The notes beneath the pieces are model-generated. The model was not told the origin of the DNA and searched no databases. It saw nothing but the letters and a program-made list of their open reading frames with translations. A program made the position numbers and the translations under genes. Below, in pieces: positions 7,378-14,772 of a stretch of 60,412 bases of DNA (position 1 is the stretch's first letter; every line of letters starts with the position of its first letter). The stretch covers positions 1 through 60,412 of IMG/VR virus record IMGVR_UViG_3300034522_000052. The stretch is one strand, 5' to 3'. The stretch is from a virus.

Positions 7378-9104
7378 GCCGCCTCCTTGTGCTGTTCAGC
7401 CTGCTGGTTGGCTGCAAACTGCTCCTCCCACAGCTTCACCTTGAGCTCGCAGGCATAGACGATCTGGCCGACCAGCTTCGCGCCGATCCCCTTCACCTTG
7501 TCCAGCTTGTTCCCCTGGTGGCTCATCACCTTGTAGAGGGTGTCGATCCCGGCCTCTTCCAGCGGCTTGATGGTGCGCGGCGGTAGGCCGCATTCATGGA
7601 TGCTGACTGTCTTGGCCCATTCGGTGCGGGGTTGCAGGTGGGGGTGACTCTGCTCCAGTGCCTCCTGCATGAAGGCGAAGATGTCCTGCGTCATGGCATC
7701 AGGGGCCCCGGCACCATATGGCGTCGGGTAGATGGGGTTCATCCACTGGCTCAGCATGACCGAACAACCGGAGCCATCGGATTTCATGGCGTGCAGCTTC
7801 CAGTTGAGGTCATTGATGAGGTAGGGGAGGTTTGACTGCAGGCCGTGATCCACCAGGTAGACATTCCAGAGCGTGCCGTCCTCGCCCTTGTAGGTCTTGG
7901 CAAGGTGCTTGAACCAGACCAGCTTGGCATCACGGCAGCTCTCGAGCTCCATGATGACGCCGTGGCGGCGTTCCAGCTCACGATCCTGCTCGTTGATGGC
8001 GTCCAGCAGGTCTTTGATTCGCCGCTCGAGTTTCAGCACCTCGGCGCGGTAGGCGGCCTCGTTGCTCTTGTGCTTGGCGATGGCGGTGCGTTGCTCCTCA
8101 AGCAGCTCGTTCTTCTCCTTGATGCGGCGTTTCATGCCTGCCGGATCCATGGCGTTGAGGTCGGCCAGTTGGCGCTCGAGCTGGCGGGCGCTGTATTGCA
8201 GGGCGCTGTATTTGGTCTGGACATCGTTTAGGGCGCGCTGGGCCTTGTAGAGCTCGTCTGCCATGGCCTCCAGCTCGGCGGCTTCGGCATCGCGCCGGGC
8301 TTGTTCTTCACGTTCACGGGCGGCCTGGGCTTGGCGCTGTGCCTCCTGCTCGCGGTGCTGGGCGGCTTCACGCTCCAAGCGCTGGCGATTCTCTTCCTGA
8401 AGGCGGGCTTGCTCCGCCGCCTGCTCGGCTATCAGGCGCTCGCGGTCGATGCGATCCTGTTCGGCCTGCTTCTGGCGCAGCTGCTCCAGCTCTGCCTGCT
8501 CGGCTTCGTACTTCTGGCGGGCTGCCAGGGCCTCGCCGAGGCGCTTGGTTGCCAGCTCCTTGGCGACGGTCGCCTGGGGCAGCAGCTCTTGCCAGGAGTC
8601 GTCCATGGCGTTCTGCTCGACCTCCTGCAGCATGACCTGCAGGTCGGCGGCGGCGATCTCGATGCTGGCAGAGGATCCCAGTTCATTGAGGCGGGCCAGT
8701 CGGGATTGCAGTGCTGCCACCCGGGCCTCCTCTGCCGCTTCGTACTGGGTGAGCGGGGCGCGCACCTCGTCTTTCAAGGTGTCCAGGGTGTCGCGCAGGG
8801 TTTTGCGGTTGGCGTCGATGCGCTTGGGGATCTCCTTGTACTGGTCGGTCAGCTCTTTGCCGAGCCCGTCCAGGTAGGTCTTGGTGCGGGCAACGGCATG
8901 GGCGACGCTGGCGATCTCCTTGCGCCCCTTGGGGGTGGTAATGTCGGGCACCAGGCTGGTTGCCTTCTGGCGGATATCGGCCAGCAGTTCAGCCACGCCC
9001 TGGCCCTCGGTGAACAGGGCGACGGCGGTGGTGGGTTCGATGACAACCAGCTGGGCTTGGGTGTTGTCTGCTTTGGTCTTTTCGACAGTGGCTTGTTCGG
9101 TCAT
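7374..9104 (-). CDS. DUF1351-like coiled-coil protein of the recombination cluster
   Basis: 576 residues from ATG at 9104 (AAGGACCCCACC leader). Residues about 15-130 (TTPKGRKEIASVAHAVARTK...) match DUF1351-type phage proteins that accompany Bet/RecT recombinases. Residues about 150-410 are a long Glu/Gln/Arg-rich coiled coil. The C-terminal 70 residues (ECGLPPRTIKPLEEAGIDTL...KGIGAKLV) look like a helix-hairpin-helix fold. The context suggests a DNA-binding partner of the RecT/exonuclease pair; no catalytic site is seen. Confidence 0.75.
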   Translation of the reverse strand: MTEQATVEKTKADNTQAQLVVIEPTTAVALFTEGQGVAELLADIRQKATSLVPDITTPKGRKEIASVAHAVARTKTYLDGLGKELTDQYKEIPKRIDANRKTLRDTLDTLKDEVRAPLTQYEAAEEARVAALQSRLARLNELGSSASIEIAAADLQVMLQEVEQNAMDDSWQELLPQATVAKELATKRLGEALAARQKYEAEQAELEQLRQKQAEQDRIDRERLIAEQAAEQARLQEENRQRLEREAAQHREQEAQRQAQAAREREEQARRDAEAAELEAMADELYKAQRALNDVQTKYSALQYSARQLERQLADLNAMDPAGMKRRIKEKNELLEEQRTAIAKHKSNEAAYRAEVLKLERRIKDLLDAINEQDRELERRHGVIMELESCRDAKLVWFKHLAKTYKGEDGTLWNVYLVDHGLQSNLPYLINDLNWKLHAMKSDGSGCSVMLSQWMNPIYPTPYGAGAPDAMTQDIFAFMQEALEQSHPHLQPRTEWAKTVSIHECGLPPRTIKPLEEAGIDTLYKVMSHQGNKLDKVKGIGAKLVGQIVYACELKVKLWEEQFAANQQAEQHKEAA

Positions 9105-9120
9105 GGTGGGGTCCTTGGGA

Positions 9121-9148
9121 TTGAAAAGGCCCGCAGTGAGCGGGCCTT
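9121..9148 (-). terminator. Attenuating terminator between recT and the coiled-coil gene
   Basis: Minus strand: AAGGCCCGC/GCGGGCCTT stem with a short loop, followed by TTTTC. It would cut expression of genes from 9104 down unless antiterminated. Confidence 0.65.
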
Positions 9149-9153
9149 GTTGG

Positions 9154-10131
9154 TTATTGCTGGGCGCCGTTCCCGGCACTGAGCTGCTTCTTGCGCTCGC
9201 CGGCGATCTGCTTGATACCTGCGATGATGTTCTGGTCGCCGGTTTCGTTGGCCCAGGTCCAGGCGGTGGTGTAGGCCTGCTGCCACTCGGCGGTATCGCT
9301 GGATCCCTCTATGGCGGCACAGTGGTCGGCGTAGGCGTTGGCGTGGTCCGCTTGGGCGGGTTCGGCCATCTGCTCATGTTCCAGGGTGACCGATTCGGTG
9401 CTCTGGCTGCGGATGGCATCCAGGGTGCGGCTCTTCGCTGGGGAAGTCTGCTGTGGCTGGTTGCCTGGGATCTCGTTGATGATGATCTCCTTGCCCTCCA
9501 TCTCCTCGGCGGTGGGCTCGCTACCGATCTCCGGCCAGGCCTTGCGCAGCGCCTGCGCCTCGGTGCACTTGGCGAGCTGGGCATAGGGCCGCTTGCGCCA
9601 CATGGCGTTGGGGCACTCGGTCTTGCCGCTCTGGGTGGCGTAGTTCTCCTTCCAGCGCTCCAGGGCGTGGAAGGCAACCCGCTGGCCGTTGACCATCTTA
9701 TAGACGGTGTACTTGCACCACTGCGGGTAGGTGACCTTGATCTTGGCGCTCTGGTTGTAGGGGTCTTGGAACTCTTCGGTGACATCCGGCCCGAACACGG
9801 GTTCATCGGCCCCCGCGTAGTTGCCGGAGCGATCGGCCTGGATCCGGTACATGCCGATCCCGGGCATCGGCACATCCCGCCAGACCTTCTCTTTGCTGCG
9901 GGCATCGGTTACCTGCATGGGGACGAGGTGGACCGGCTTGAGCAGAATATCCAGGCCGCGCGCCTTACAGTAGTCGATGGCCATGACCACCGAATCGGGG
10001 TTGGCTCCCGGGTAAATGGTGTTGCACAGGGCGTTCCAGGTCGGCTCGTCGATGCCTCGCTGGACGAGAATGGGGAACTGGGCGGCGAAGTTATCGGCCG
10101 CCTGCTGCTTGATACTGGTGATGTTGTTCAT
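9154..10131 (-). CDS. recT: RecT/Bet-type single-strand annealing protein
   Basis: 325 residues with the RecT-family core: SVVMAIDYCKARGLDILLKP, MPGIGMYRIQADRSGNYAG, and KCTEAQALRKAWPE near residue 195. The C-terminal third is variable, as in other members. It should anneal complementary strands made by the exonuclease encoded just upstream, with which it overlaps by 4 bp (ATGA). Confidence 0.92.
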   Translation of the reverse strand: MNNITSIKQQAADNFAAQFPILVQRGIDEPTWNALCNTIYPGANPDSVVMAIDYCKARGLDILLKPVHLVPMQVTDARSKEKVWRDVPMPGIGMYRIQADRSGNYAGADEPVFGPDVTEEFQDPYNQSAKIKVTYPQWCKYTVYKMVNGQRVAFHALERWKENYATQSGKTECPNAMWRKRPYAQLAKCTEAQALRKAWPEIGSEPTAEEMEGKEIIINEIPGNQPQQTSPAKSRTLDAIRSQSTESVTLEHEQMAEPAQADHANAYADHCAAIEGSSDTAEWQQAYTTAWTWANETGDQNIIAGIKQIAGERKKQLSAGNGAQQ

Positions 10132-10973
10132 GCTGCTTTCCTTGTCGCCCAGGCTGGGCGCTGGAGGGGTTTGAAGTCGTGCCAGTCGTTGTTGACCCGG
10201 CAGTCGTGGAAGCGATGGAGGTCGCGGCGGAACAGGTCCTTGCCCGCATCCTTCCAGTCGTCGGGGAGGGGCCGCACCCGCACCGGGTAGCGGCCACAGT
10301 TCACGCTGGTGCTGACAGCCAGAAACACGAATTCCGGCTGCTCGCCCATCACCCGGTGGAAGCCTTCGGAGTACATGGCGTCCTGAACGTGGTAGCGGAA
10401 GTCCTCGACATGGCGCTCTAAGCGACTCATGTCGTCCACCGACTTCACGTCAATGATGACGGGGTGATTGCTCAGGTGGCGGTCGGGGCGGACCCGGCAC
10501 AGCTCCTGGGTCTCTGGGTCAATCCAGTAGAAGGAGGCCTCGCTGTGCCCCTCCTGCTCCAGCAGCCAGCGGGCGTCCGGGTGGGCCATCACGCTGTCGC
10601 GCATCAGGTAGAGCTTGCGTCCCTCCTCGGCATCCATCACCGTCTTGCCCAGCTCTGCGCAGCTGGCTAGGAACTCGGCCTCTTCTGCCTTGCCGGCGTT
10701 GGTGCGGCGGTTGAACGGTGGGGCGATGATGAAGCGGTCTTTGAACTCGTCTGGCTCCAGCAGCAGGCAGTGGATGGCGCTGCCCATGTCGAAGGCCTTG
10801 AGCTTCTCTTCATCGAGCGGGGCGTTTTTGGCCCAGATGTAGGTGGCCGGGCTTTCGGCGATCTGGTCGAGCTGGCTTTTGCTGACCCCGGGGCCAGCGT
10901 GGTACTCCTCGTTGGAGAGGCCGAACACCCGGCCCAGCGGGTGTGCGGCGGACGTGTCGGCGAAGGCGTTCAT
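10128..10973 (-). CDS. RecE/exonuclease VIII-like PD-(D/E)XK nuclease
   Basis: 281 residues. GLSNEEYHAGPGVSKSQL opens the family. Nuclease motifs follow: GSAIHCLLLEPDEF, then CRVRPDRHLSNHPVIIDVKS (Asp...D-V-K core) and a helix with HVQDAMYSEGF. This is the minimal exonuclease VIII domain, which digests double-stranded DNA to leave 3' tails for RecT. Start at 10973 with GAAGGAGGTCC upstream. Confidence 0.9.
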   Translation of the reverse strand: MNAFADTSAAHPLGRVFGLSNEEYHAGPGVSKSQLDQIAESPATYIWAKNAPLDEEKLKAFDMGSAIHCLLLEPDEFKDRFIIAPPFNRRTNAGKAEEAEFLASCAELGKTVMDAEEGRKLYLMRDSVMAHPDARWLLEQEGHSEASFYWIDPETQELCRVRPDRHLSNHPVIIDVKSVDDMSRLERHVEDFRYHVQDAMYSEGFHRVMGEQPEFVFLAVSTSVNCGRYPVRVRPLPDDWKDAGKDLFRRDLHRFHDCRVNNDWHDFKPLQRPAWATRKAA

Positions 10974-11365
10974 AGAGGACCTCCTTCTGCTGTCAGTCTG
11001 CGACCTATGCGAGTGATGGCGCTTCTAATTTGGCCAAGCCTCACCCTCGCCCTGACTCGCTTCAATTTGTACTCGCGCACTTTCTGGCACCAGCAACAAA
11101 CCTCATCCTTATCGACGCACTCCCGATAGAACTCTTCGAACTCAATGCATTCGTAAGGGTCTTGTTTTAGTGACCGGTATTCATTCACAACCGTCTCGAG
11201 GCATGGGGTGCCAAAGGAGTGAAAGTTACTTCCCTCTCCAGCTGTATCAACGCTTTTGCACCGAGAATATGCCTCAGAACCCAGCGCCTTTAGCCTGCGA
11301 ACCTCATCGGCCCAGAAGGCGTGATCTCGCACCAGCGTTAAAATGCCAGTTTCTGTGGTTTTCAT
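10970..11365 (-). CDS. Hypothetical early protein with Cys pairs (131 aa)
   Basis: ATG at 11365 after AAAGGAG. Starts MKTTETGILTLVRDHAFWAD; has a long middle helix region and CCWCQKVRE near residue 92, which could form part of a metal site. The C-terminus is strongly basic (KLKRVRARVRLGQIR). Overlaps exonuclease and upstream genes by 4 bp. Function unknown. Confidence 0.6.
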   Translation of the reverse strand: MKTTETGILTLVRDHAFWADEVRRLKALGSEAYSRCKSVDTAGEGSNFHSFGTPCLETVVNEYRSLKQDPYECIEFEEFYRECVDKDEVCCWCQKVREYKLKRVRARVRLGQIRSAITRIGRRLTAEGGPL

Positions 11366-11727
11366 GCTGCGCTCCTTTGCTGGTACTGCTCCCATTGCTG
11401 GTCGCTCATGGCGTCGTGCAGGGCGGCGAGGTGACTGCGCCAGGCGGCCTGAGCGAGCTCTGCCAGCCCTGCATCGACCACCTGGTCAATGAACTGCGTC
11501 AGCGGTGCTTGCCGGCCTTCGTGCATCAGCAGCCAGATAGCCTGGTTGTAGTGGCGGTGCTGGTCGGCATTTACCTCGGCGAGCAGGGTGGCCGGGTCGG
11601 TTTCAAGCATCCCGGCCAGTAGCAGAGGGCGGTTTGTCGCGACCCACTCGGCGATCCACTCGGCCTTGGCGTTGGCCTCGGCCTCCTGGCTCTCCAGCAG
11701 GGCAAGCAGGGCTGTTTCGTTGGTCAT
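11362..11727 (-). CDS. Hypothetical helical early protein (121 aa)
   Basis: Nearly all alpha-helical and acidic, with ALLESQEAEANAKAEWIAEW and repeated short Leu/Ala helices. Shares an ATGA overlap with the next gene. No family recognised. Confidence 0.6.
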   Translation of the reverse strand: MTNETALLALLESQEAEANAKAEWIAEWVATNRPLLLAGMLETDPATLLAEVNADQHRHYNQAIWLLMHEGRQAPLTQFIDQVVDAGLAELAQAAWRSHLAALHDAMSDQQWEQYQQRSAA

Positions 11728-11729
11728 GG

Positions 11730-11921
11730 CTACATCTCCATTTCCAGTCGCAGGGTGCGCCGTTCGTGATACTCCTCGATGGCGCGGCTGGCAGAGGCTT
11801 TGTTGCGGGCCATCCTGGCCTGTTCGGCGGATGGGGCGGCGTCTACGTGGTACTTGCGGCGGGTGGGTGGCACCATCGCGCCGCGAAATCCCATCAGCTG
11901 GGCTTCGGTCAGTGGTTTCAT
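11730..11921 (-). CDS. Small basic hypothetical protein (63 aa)
   Basis: MKPLTEAQLMGFRGAMVPP..., then a basic helix (SAEQARMARNKASASRAIEE). Preceded by CACAGGACCCAGACCATG, the shared leader of this phage. First gene after the terminator that follows the KilA-N gene. Function unknown. Confidence 0.55.
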   Translation of the reverse strand: MKPLTEAQLMGFRGAMVPPTRRKYHVDAAPSAEQARMARNKASASRAIEEYHERRTLRLEMEM

Positions 11922-11942
11922 GGTCTGGGTCCTGTGGTGGTT

Positions 11943-11978
11943 AAAAACAAAAACCCCAGCACGAGGGCTGGGGTTTTT
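11943..11978 (-). terminator. Intrinsic terminator after the KilA-N gene
   Basis: Minus strand: AAACCCCAGC/GCTGGGGTTT stem of at least 10 bp with a 6-base loop and a T-rich tail. No clear promoter is seen between it and the gene at 11921, so the genes from 11921 to 568 probably depend on antitermination or read-through. Confidence 0.8.
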
Positions 11979-11996
11979 GGTTGAAACTGGCGCTGG

Positions 11997-12683
11997 TTAG
12001 CGTGGCTGCATCAGCGATTTGGTGCGCCGGGTGACGGAAGCCAGGGTCAGCTTCATCAAGTCGGTCAGGTCGTCATTGCTCATCAGGTCGAGCATGCGCT
12101 GCATGTCGCGCGGGTCGGTTGGGTCAATGACGTGGGCGCAGTCGGCAACCGGCCAGAGGGTGAGGCTATCCCCGCCGTGGCGGCCGCTCATACTGCCACT
12201 GTCTGGCTCGATGCTGAGCATGTAGCGGGTGGCGCCCAGCTTATGGCAGAGGGCCTTGGCTAGTTGCTGCCCGCTGCATTTGTGCAGGTCGCTGGCAATG
12301 GGCGGGAAGGGGATGTCATTATCAGTCAGCTCAGCAAGCTGGCGGTGCAGTGCTTCGCTTTCGCTGCGGCGGGCCGCTTGAGCGGCAGCGTACACCTCGA
12401 CTTCAAAAGCGGGCTCAATCCAGCCTGCATATTTCATGGCCACCAACTCGACCGCCCACACTCCTGGCTTATTGCCACCCCTCACCGTTTTCAAAGCGGG
12501 AAATCCCGCTTTGGCCTCTACCGCTGCGATGTAGGCACCATTGAAGCGCTTGAACTCGCTGGGCTTGTGCGATGTGGTAGCTTTGCCTTGGGCGATGGCA
12601 GCTTTATGCAGGTCGTTGAGGTTGTACATACCATCGGCTGCAATGGTGATGGAGTGGTTGGCAATGGTGAGCTTAGTGTTCAT
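11997..12683 (-). CDS. KilA-N domain protein (antirepressor-type regulator)
   Basis: 228 residues from ATG at 12683 with AAGGAAA upstream. Residues 1-110 are a KilA-N DNA-binding domain (DGMYNLNDLHKAA, KPSEFKRFNGAYIA, GGNKPGVWAVELVAMKYAGW). The C-terminal part has no known motif. The same frame is open upstream to 12851 and would add an Ash-like stretch. The C4-type RNA and complementary leader just upstream suggest antisense control, as for the P1 ant gene. Its likely role is to oppose a repressor or regulate lytic entry. Confidence 0.8.
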   Translation of the reverse strand: MNTKLTIANHSITIAADGMYNLNDLHKAAIAQGKATTSHKPSEFKRFNGAYIAAVEAKAGFPALKTVRGGNKPGVWAVELVAMKYAGWIEPAFEVEVYAAAQAARRSESEALHRQLAELTDNDIPFPPIASDLHKCSGQQLAKALCHKLGATRYMLSIEPDSGSMSGRHGGDSLTLWPVADCAHVIDPTDPRDMQRMLDLMSNDDLTDLMKLTLASVTRRTKSLMQPR

Positions 12684-12851
12684 AGTTGATTTCCTTCGGT
12701 TCAAAGATGAATCGCCACCGAAGAGACCAATCTTACTGGTGACGAACTGAGCAGGATTGGTCTTACCGGGAACCAAAGAAACCGGCGCCCCCGAAGAGGC
12801 TCCTGCCCAGCCCGTCATAACTGAAATTGCGGGTACTACTGGGCTGCACAT
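12684..12851 (-). other. Ash-like 56-codon leader frame fused in phase to the KilA-N gene
   Basis: From ATG 12851, which lies in the T-run of the C4-RNA terminator, the frame encodes 56 residues ending LNRRKST directly before the KilA-N Met, with no stop. The part NPAQFVTSKIGLFGGDSS resembles the Ash family of P4-like phages (known as short separate peptides). Either the leader is translated as an N-terminal extension or it is conserved because the RNA is the antisense target. Confidence 0.5.
12724..12763 (-). promoter_or_regulatory. Target hairpin of the C4-like RNA in the KilA-N leader
   Basis: AGACCAATC (minus strand 12763-12755) pairs with GATTGGTCT (12732-12724), forming a 9-bp stem around a 22-base loop. 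The same GATTGGTCT occurs in the loop of the small RNA (12903-12895), so the RNA can compete for AGACCAATC. This fits the a/a' pairing logic of C4 RNA. Confidence 0.6.
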
Positions 12852-12926
12852 AAAAAAACACGCGGGCGCGTGTTGTGCGCTTTAGTTCATCGGGAGACCA
12901 ATCCCGGCAATGGATTTTGCCATTGC
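12852..12926 (-). ncRNA. C4-type antisense RNA
   Basis: A unit of about 75 bases on the minus strand with its own strong promoter. First hairpin GCAATGG/CCATTGC (12926-12907). Second hairpin GGGA/TCCC exposes GATTGGTCT (12905-12892). The last hairpin, AACACGCG/CGCGTGTT followed by seven Ts (12874-12852), is an intrinsic terminator. Size, order, position before an Ash/KilA-N gene and complementarity to its leader match the C4 RNA family of phages P1/P7 and the related P4 cI RNA. I could not compare it with the family model. Confidence 0.65.
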
Positions 12927-12932
12927 TTTTAT

Positions 12933-12962
12933 AGTATCTAGAAACATTGGCATGGTTGTCAA
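12933..12962 (-). promoter_or_regulatory. Promoter of the C4-like RNA
   Basis: Minus strand: TTGACA (12962-12957), an 18-bp spacer, GATACT (12938-12933). The predicted start near 12926 coincides with the first RNA hairpin. It sits directly behind the terminator of the Sel1 gene, as expected for an independent lysogenic transcript. Confidence 0.65.
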
Positions 12963-12967
12963 TCCAT

Positions 12968-12993
12968 GAAAAAGCCCAGCGGTTGCCGGGCTT
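12968..12993 (-). terminator. Terminator after the Sel1-repeat gene
   Basis: Minus strand AAGCCC/GGGCTT stem with an imperfect middle, followed by TTTTC. It separates the Sel1 gene from the C4-RNA promoter. Confidence 0.65.
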
Positions 12994-13015
12994 GGTCTGG
13001 TGGTCGTTGTGGCGA

Positions 13016-13795
13016 CTACTTTGGTTGGTATTTCTCGAAGTAGCTGGCGGCCAGTTCTTGGCCTTTGGCCAGTTGGTCTGGGGTGAGGCGCTGTGCTGCA
13101 TTGTCACGCGCTTCACTGGATTGCTTGGAGCCATTGGCAGCAGCTACAGAATACCAGGCGTATGATTTAACAAAATCCTGGGTAGCACCCTCTCCTCGTC
13201 CGTACATTGCACCAAGATTGTGCTGCGCGCCCTCATCCCCTTGTTCTGCGGCCTTGCGATACCAAGTAACAGCCTGTTTATAGTCCTGTTGCACACCTCT
13301 TCCTTGATCGTACATGGACCCCAAGAAGTACTGTGCTGTTGCATGTCCTTGTTCTGCAGCTTTACGAAACAAGGATACTGCCTGTTTATCGTCTTGTGGC
13401 ACACCTAATCCCTTGATAGACATTGCAGCCAGACTGAACTGCGATTCTAGATCTCCTTGCTCGGCCGATTTGTTGTACCAGAATGCAGCTTGTTTATAAT
13501 TTCTAGCTACACCCCTGCCATTTTCGTACATCCGCCCCAAGAAGTACTGAGCACCCGCGTGACCCAGATCTGCAGCCCTCTGGTACCAAATCACAGCTTG
13601 CTTATCACTCTGTGGCACTCCTTTGCCGATGTCATAGCTAAGGCCAAGGAAATATTGATCCTCTCTGTTGCCAGCCTCAGCTTGTTTGATGACCTTTGCC
13701 ATGTCAGCAGCACTGGGTTCTGCCTGCGCTACTGGCATAACCAGCAACGCCAACCCCAGCAACACAGCTCCTATCCAACCCCCTACTCGATTCAT
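13016..13795 (-). CDS. Exported Sel1-repeat protein
   Basis: 259 residues from ATG at 13795 with AAGGAGGGG upstream. Residues 1-25 are a signal peptide (WIGAVLLGLALLVMPVAQA). Five consecutive Sel1-like repeats of 36 residues follow, for example AQYFLGRMYENGRGVARNY and AVTWYRKAAEQG. It should be periplasmic. Sel1 proteins are protein-binding scaffolds; in a prophage this is a candidate lysogenic-conversion gene. Its place in the leftward early region downstream of boxA is unusual for a host-altering gene. Confidence 0.88.
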   Translation of the reverse strand: MNRVGGWIGAVLLGLALLVMPVAQAEPSAADMAKVIKQAEAGNREDQYFLGLSYDIGKGVPQSDKQAVIWYQRAADLGHAGAQYFLGRMYENGRGVARNYKQAAFWYNKSAEQGDLESQFSLAAMSIKGLGVPQDDKQAVSLFRKAAEQGHATAQYFLGSMYDQGRGVQQDYKQAVTWYRKAAEQGDEGAQHNLGAMYGRGEGATQDFVKSYAWYSVAAANGSKQSSEARDNAAQRLTPDQLAKGQELAASYFEKYQPK

Positions 13796-13879
13796 AACCC
13801 CTCCTTGTTTCGAAGGGGGTATTATGGATCTGTTTGGGGCGGCTGTCAGCCTGCAACCCCCTGATGCAAGGGGCTCCAG

Positions 13880-13905
13880 GCTGGCCACTGTTGCCAGTGG
13901 CCAGC
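13880..13905 (-). promoter_or_regulatory. Perfect 11-bp hairpin with GCAA tetraloop
   Basis: On the minus strand CTGGCCACTG stem with loop GCAA (a GNRA tetraloop) and a fully complementary arm. There is no T-run, so it is not a terminator. A GNRA loop is the shape boxB RNAs use to bind N proteins, but this one lies about 90 bases after boxA and is longer than a lambda boxB. Confidence 0.5.
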
Positions 13906-13996
13906 GTTCACGTTCACGCGCCGCTTTCCGGTTTGAACGGGGTATCGGCGCATCCCTACCGGCATCGGGATTCGTGGTTGTGAGCCGGTTCCAGGT

Positions 13997-14008
13997 TGTT
14001 AAAGAGCA
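13997..14008 (-). promoter_or_regulatory. boxA antitermination sequence
   Basis: TGCTCTTTAACA on the minus strand is identical, 12 of 12, to the ribosomal-operon boxA bound by NusB/S10. It lies in the leftward early transcript. This suggests Nus-dependent antitermination of the left operon, which contains at least two internal terminators further on. Confidence 0.7.
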
Positions 14009-14107
14009 GGCCCAGCCGAATTAGGCGTGAGCGAAGCCAAAGCATCCTTGCGGTGCTTGAGAAAGAGGCTTTGGCTACGGCGCTATCAGGGAAGCGCCAG
14101 ACCCGGG

Positions 14108-14410
14108 TCAGATGGCGTTGCGGTGGAACTCGGCCCGCCAGTGGAGGAGGGCGCTGTGCTTGGTGATGCCGGCGGTGCGCTTCTGGGCGGCTCGAGCAGC
14201 AACAATGTGGTGCCGCTCGGTGGCCATCATGGCAACCGTCAAGCGTTGCTTGATGGTTCGGCGGCGGGCGGCGTTGCCGTTCAGGCGGTCGGCGATGGCG
14301 GCAACGATCTGGTCGGCGCGTTTTGCGGCTCTGGAAATAGTGACTTTCATCATGTTATCCTTGCGTCTGTTGGCGAGTTGGTCCTCGCTAATTCCCACTT
14401 GATTCGTCAT
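14108..14410 (-). CDS. Small strongly basic protein, candidate N-like antiterminator
   Basis: 100 residues from ATG 14410 (AGGACCCAGC leader), or 81 from ATG 14353 (AAGGATAAC leader). Arg-rich region AARRRTIKQRLTVAMMATER and a very high basic content. Its place early in the leftward operon, just before boxA, is where lambdoid phages keep N. No sequence match to known N proteins is claimed; it could equally be another nucleic-acid-binding protein. Confidence 0.5.
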   Translation of the reverse strand: MTNQVGISEDQLANRRKDNMMKVTISRAAKRADQIVAAIADRLNGNAARRRTIKQRLTVAMMATERHHIVAARAAQKRTAGITKHSALLHWRAEFHRNAI

Positions 14411-14451
14411 GCTGGGTCCTGATTGCTGGGGTTGGTCCCTCGGCTTTCACT

Positions 14452-14496
14452 GACCGGGTGGTACCCGGTCCTTCGAAGCCCGCCTTGTGCGGGCTT
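14452..14496 (-). terminator. Pair of hairpins in the left operon leader
   Basis: GACCGGGT/ACCCGGTC (14452-14470, perfect 8 bp) and AGCCCGC/GCGGGCT (14477-14496). The second has T-rich flank only on the plus strand (CTTTGTCGTTCTT), so it may stop plus-strand noise; on the minus strand it would be a weak attenuator. The 180-bp stretch around them has no gene. Confidence 0.4.
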
Positions 14497-14589
14497 TGTC
14501 GTTCTTACGCGCTGGTCAGGCGCTTCACTGCTGCCCTGGTCAGGGGCTGGGTCCTGTTGCCGGGTGGTACTCAATTCTTTGCTGGCTTT

Positions 14590-14739
14590 TTACTCCGCCA
14601 GATCCGGAGGTTTGCCGGTTACGTCTCCGGCCCGGGCTCTCACCGTTCGTGTGGCATTACCCAAGACCTTCACCACGGTTGGCCGCCTTCCACGTTGCCC
14701 CTTGTTGCTATCGGTCTTGGTTCGCTTTACCTCACGCAT
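14590..14739 (-). CDS. 49-residue basic peptide, first gene after the leftward promoter
   Basis: MREVKRTKTDSNKGQRGRRP then VKVLGNATRTVRARAG; about one third Lys or Arg. ATG at 14739 sits 35 bp after the -10 of the leftward early promoter, with a weak GAGAG ribosome site. Position and charge fit an N-type RNA-binding regulator. The longer upstream frame crosses the promoter and is not real. Confidence 0.5.
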   Translation of the reverse strand: MREVKRTKTDSNKGQRGRRPTVVKVLGNATRTVRARAGDVTGKPPDLAE

Positions 14740-14772
14740 TGAATCTCTCGTTAGGCAAAACTTACTGAGGTC

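Larger units (their letters stand above)
13796..14107 (-). other. Non-coding stretch with three hairpins and boxA
   Basis: No convincing gene in 312 bp. It holds a perfect stem CCCCT/AGGGG (13858-13873), a very stable one (13880-13905), several repeats near 13950 and a boxA (13997-14008). It reads as the untranslated leader or antitermination region between the basic-protein gene and the Sel1 gene. Confidence 0.5.

Noticed and set aside
8881-10290. 469-codon plus-strand frame opposite recT
   Set aside because: Reverse-complement frame of RecT and DUF1351 genes; no start signal or domain.
12763-12966. Icd-like cell-division inhibitor frame (contains RTTRARVFFYVQPS)
   Set aside because: Resembles peptides read in P4-type immunity regions, but there is no start codon with a ribosome site in frame and it overlaps the C4-like RNA.
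13880-13905. Perfect hairpin as intrinsic terminator
   Set aside because: No T-run on either strand after the stem; kept as a structural element only.
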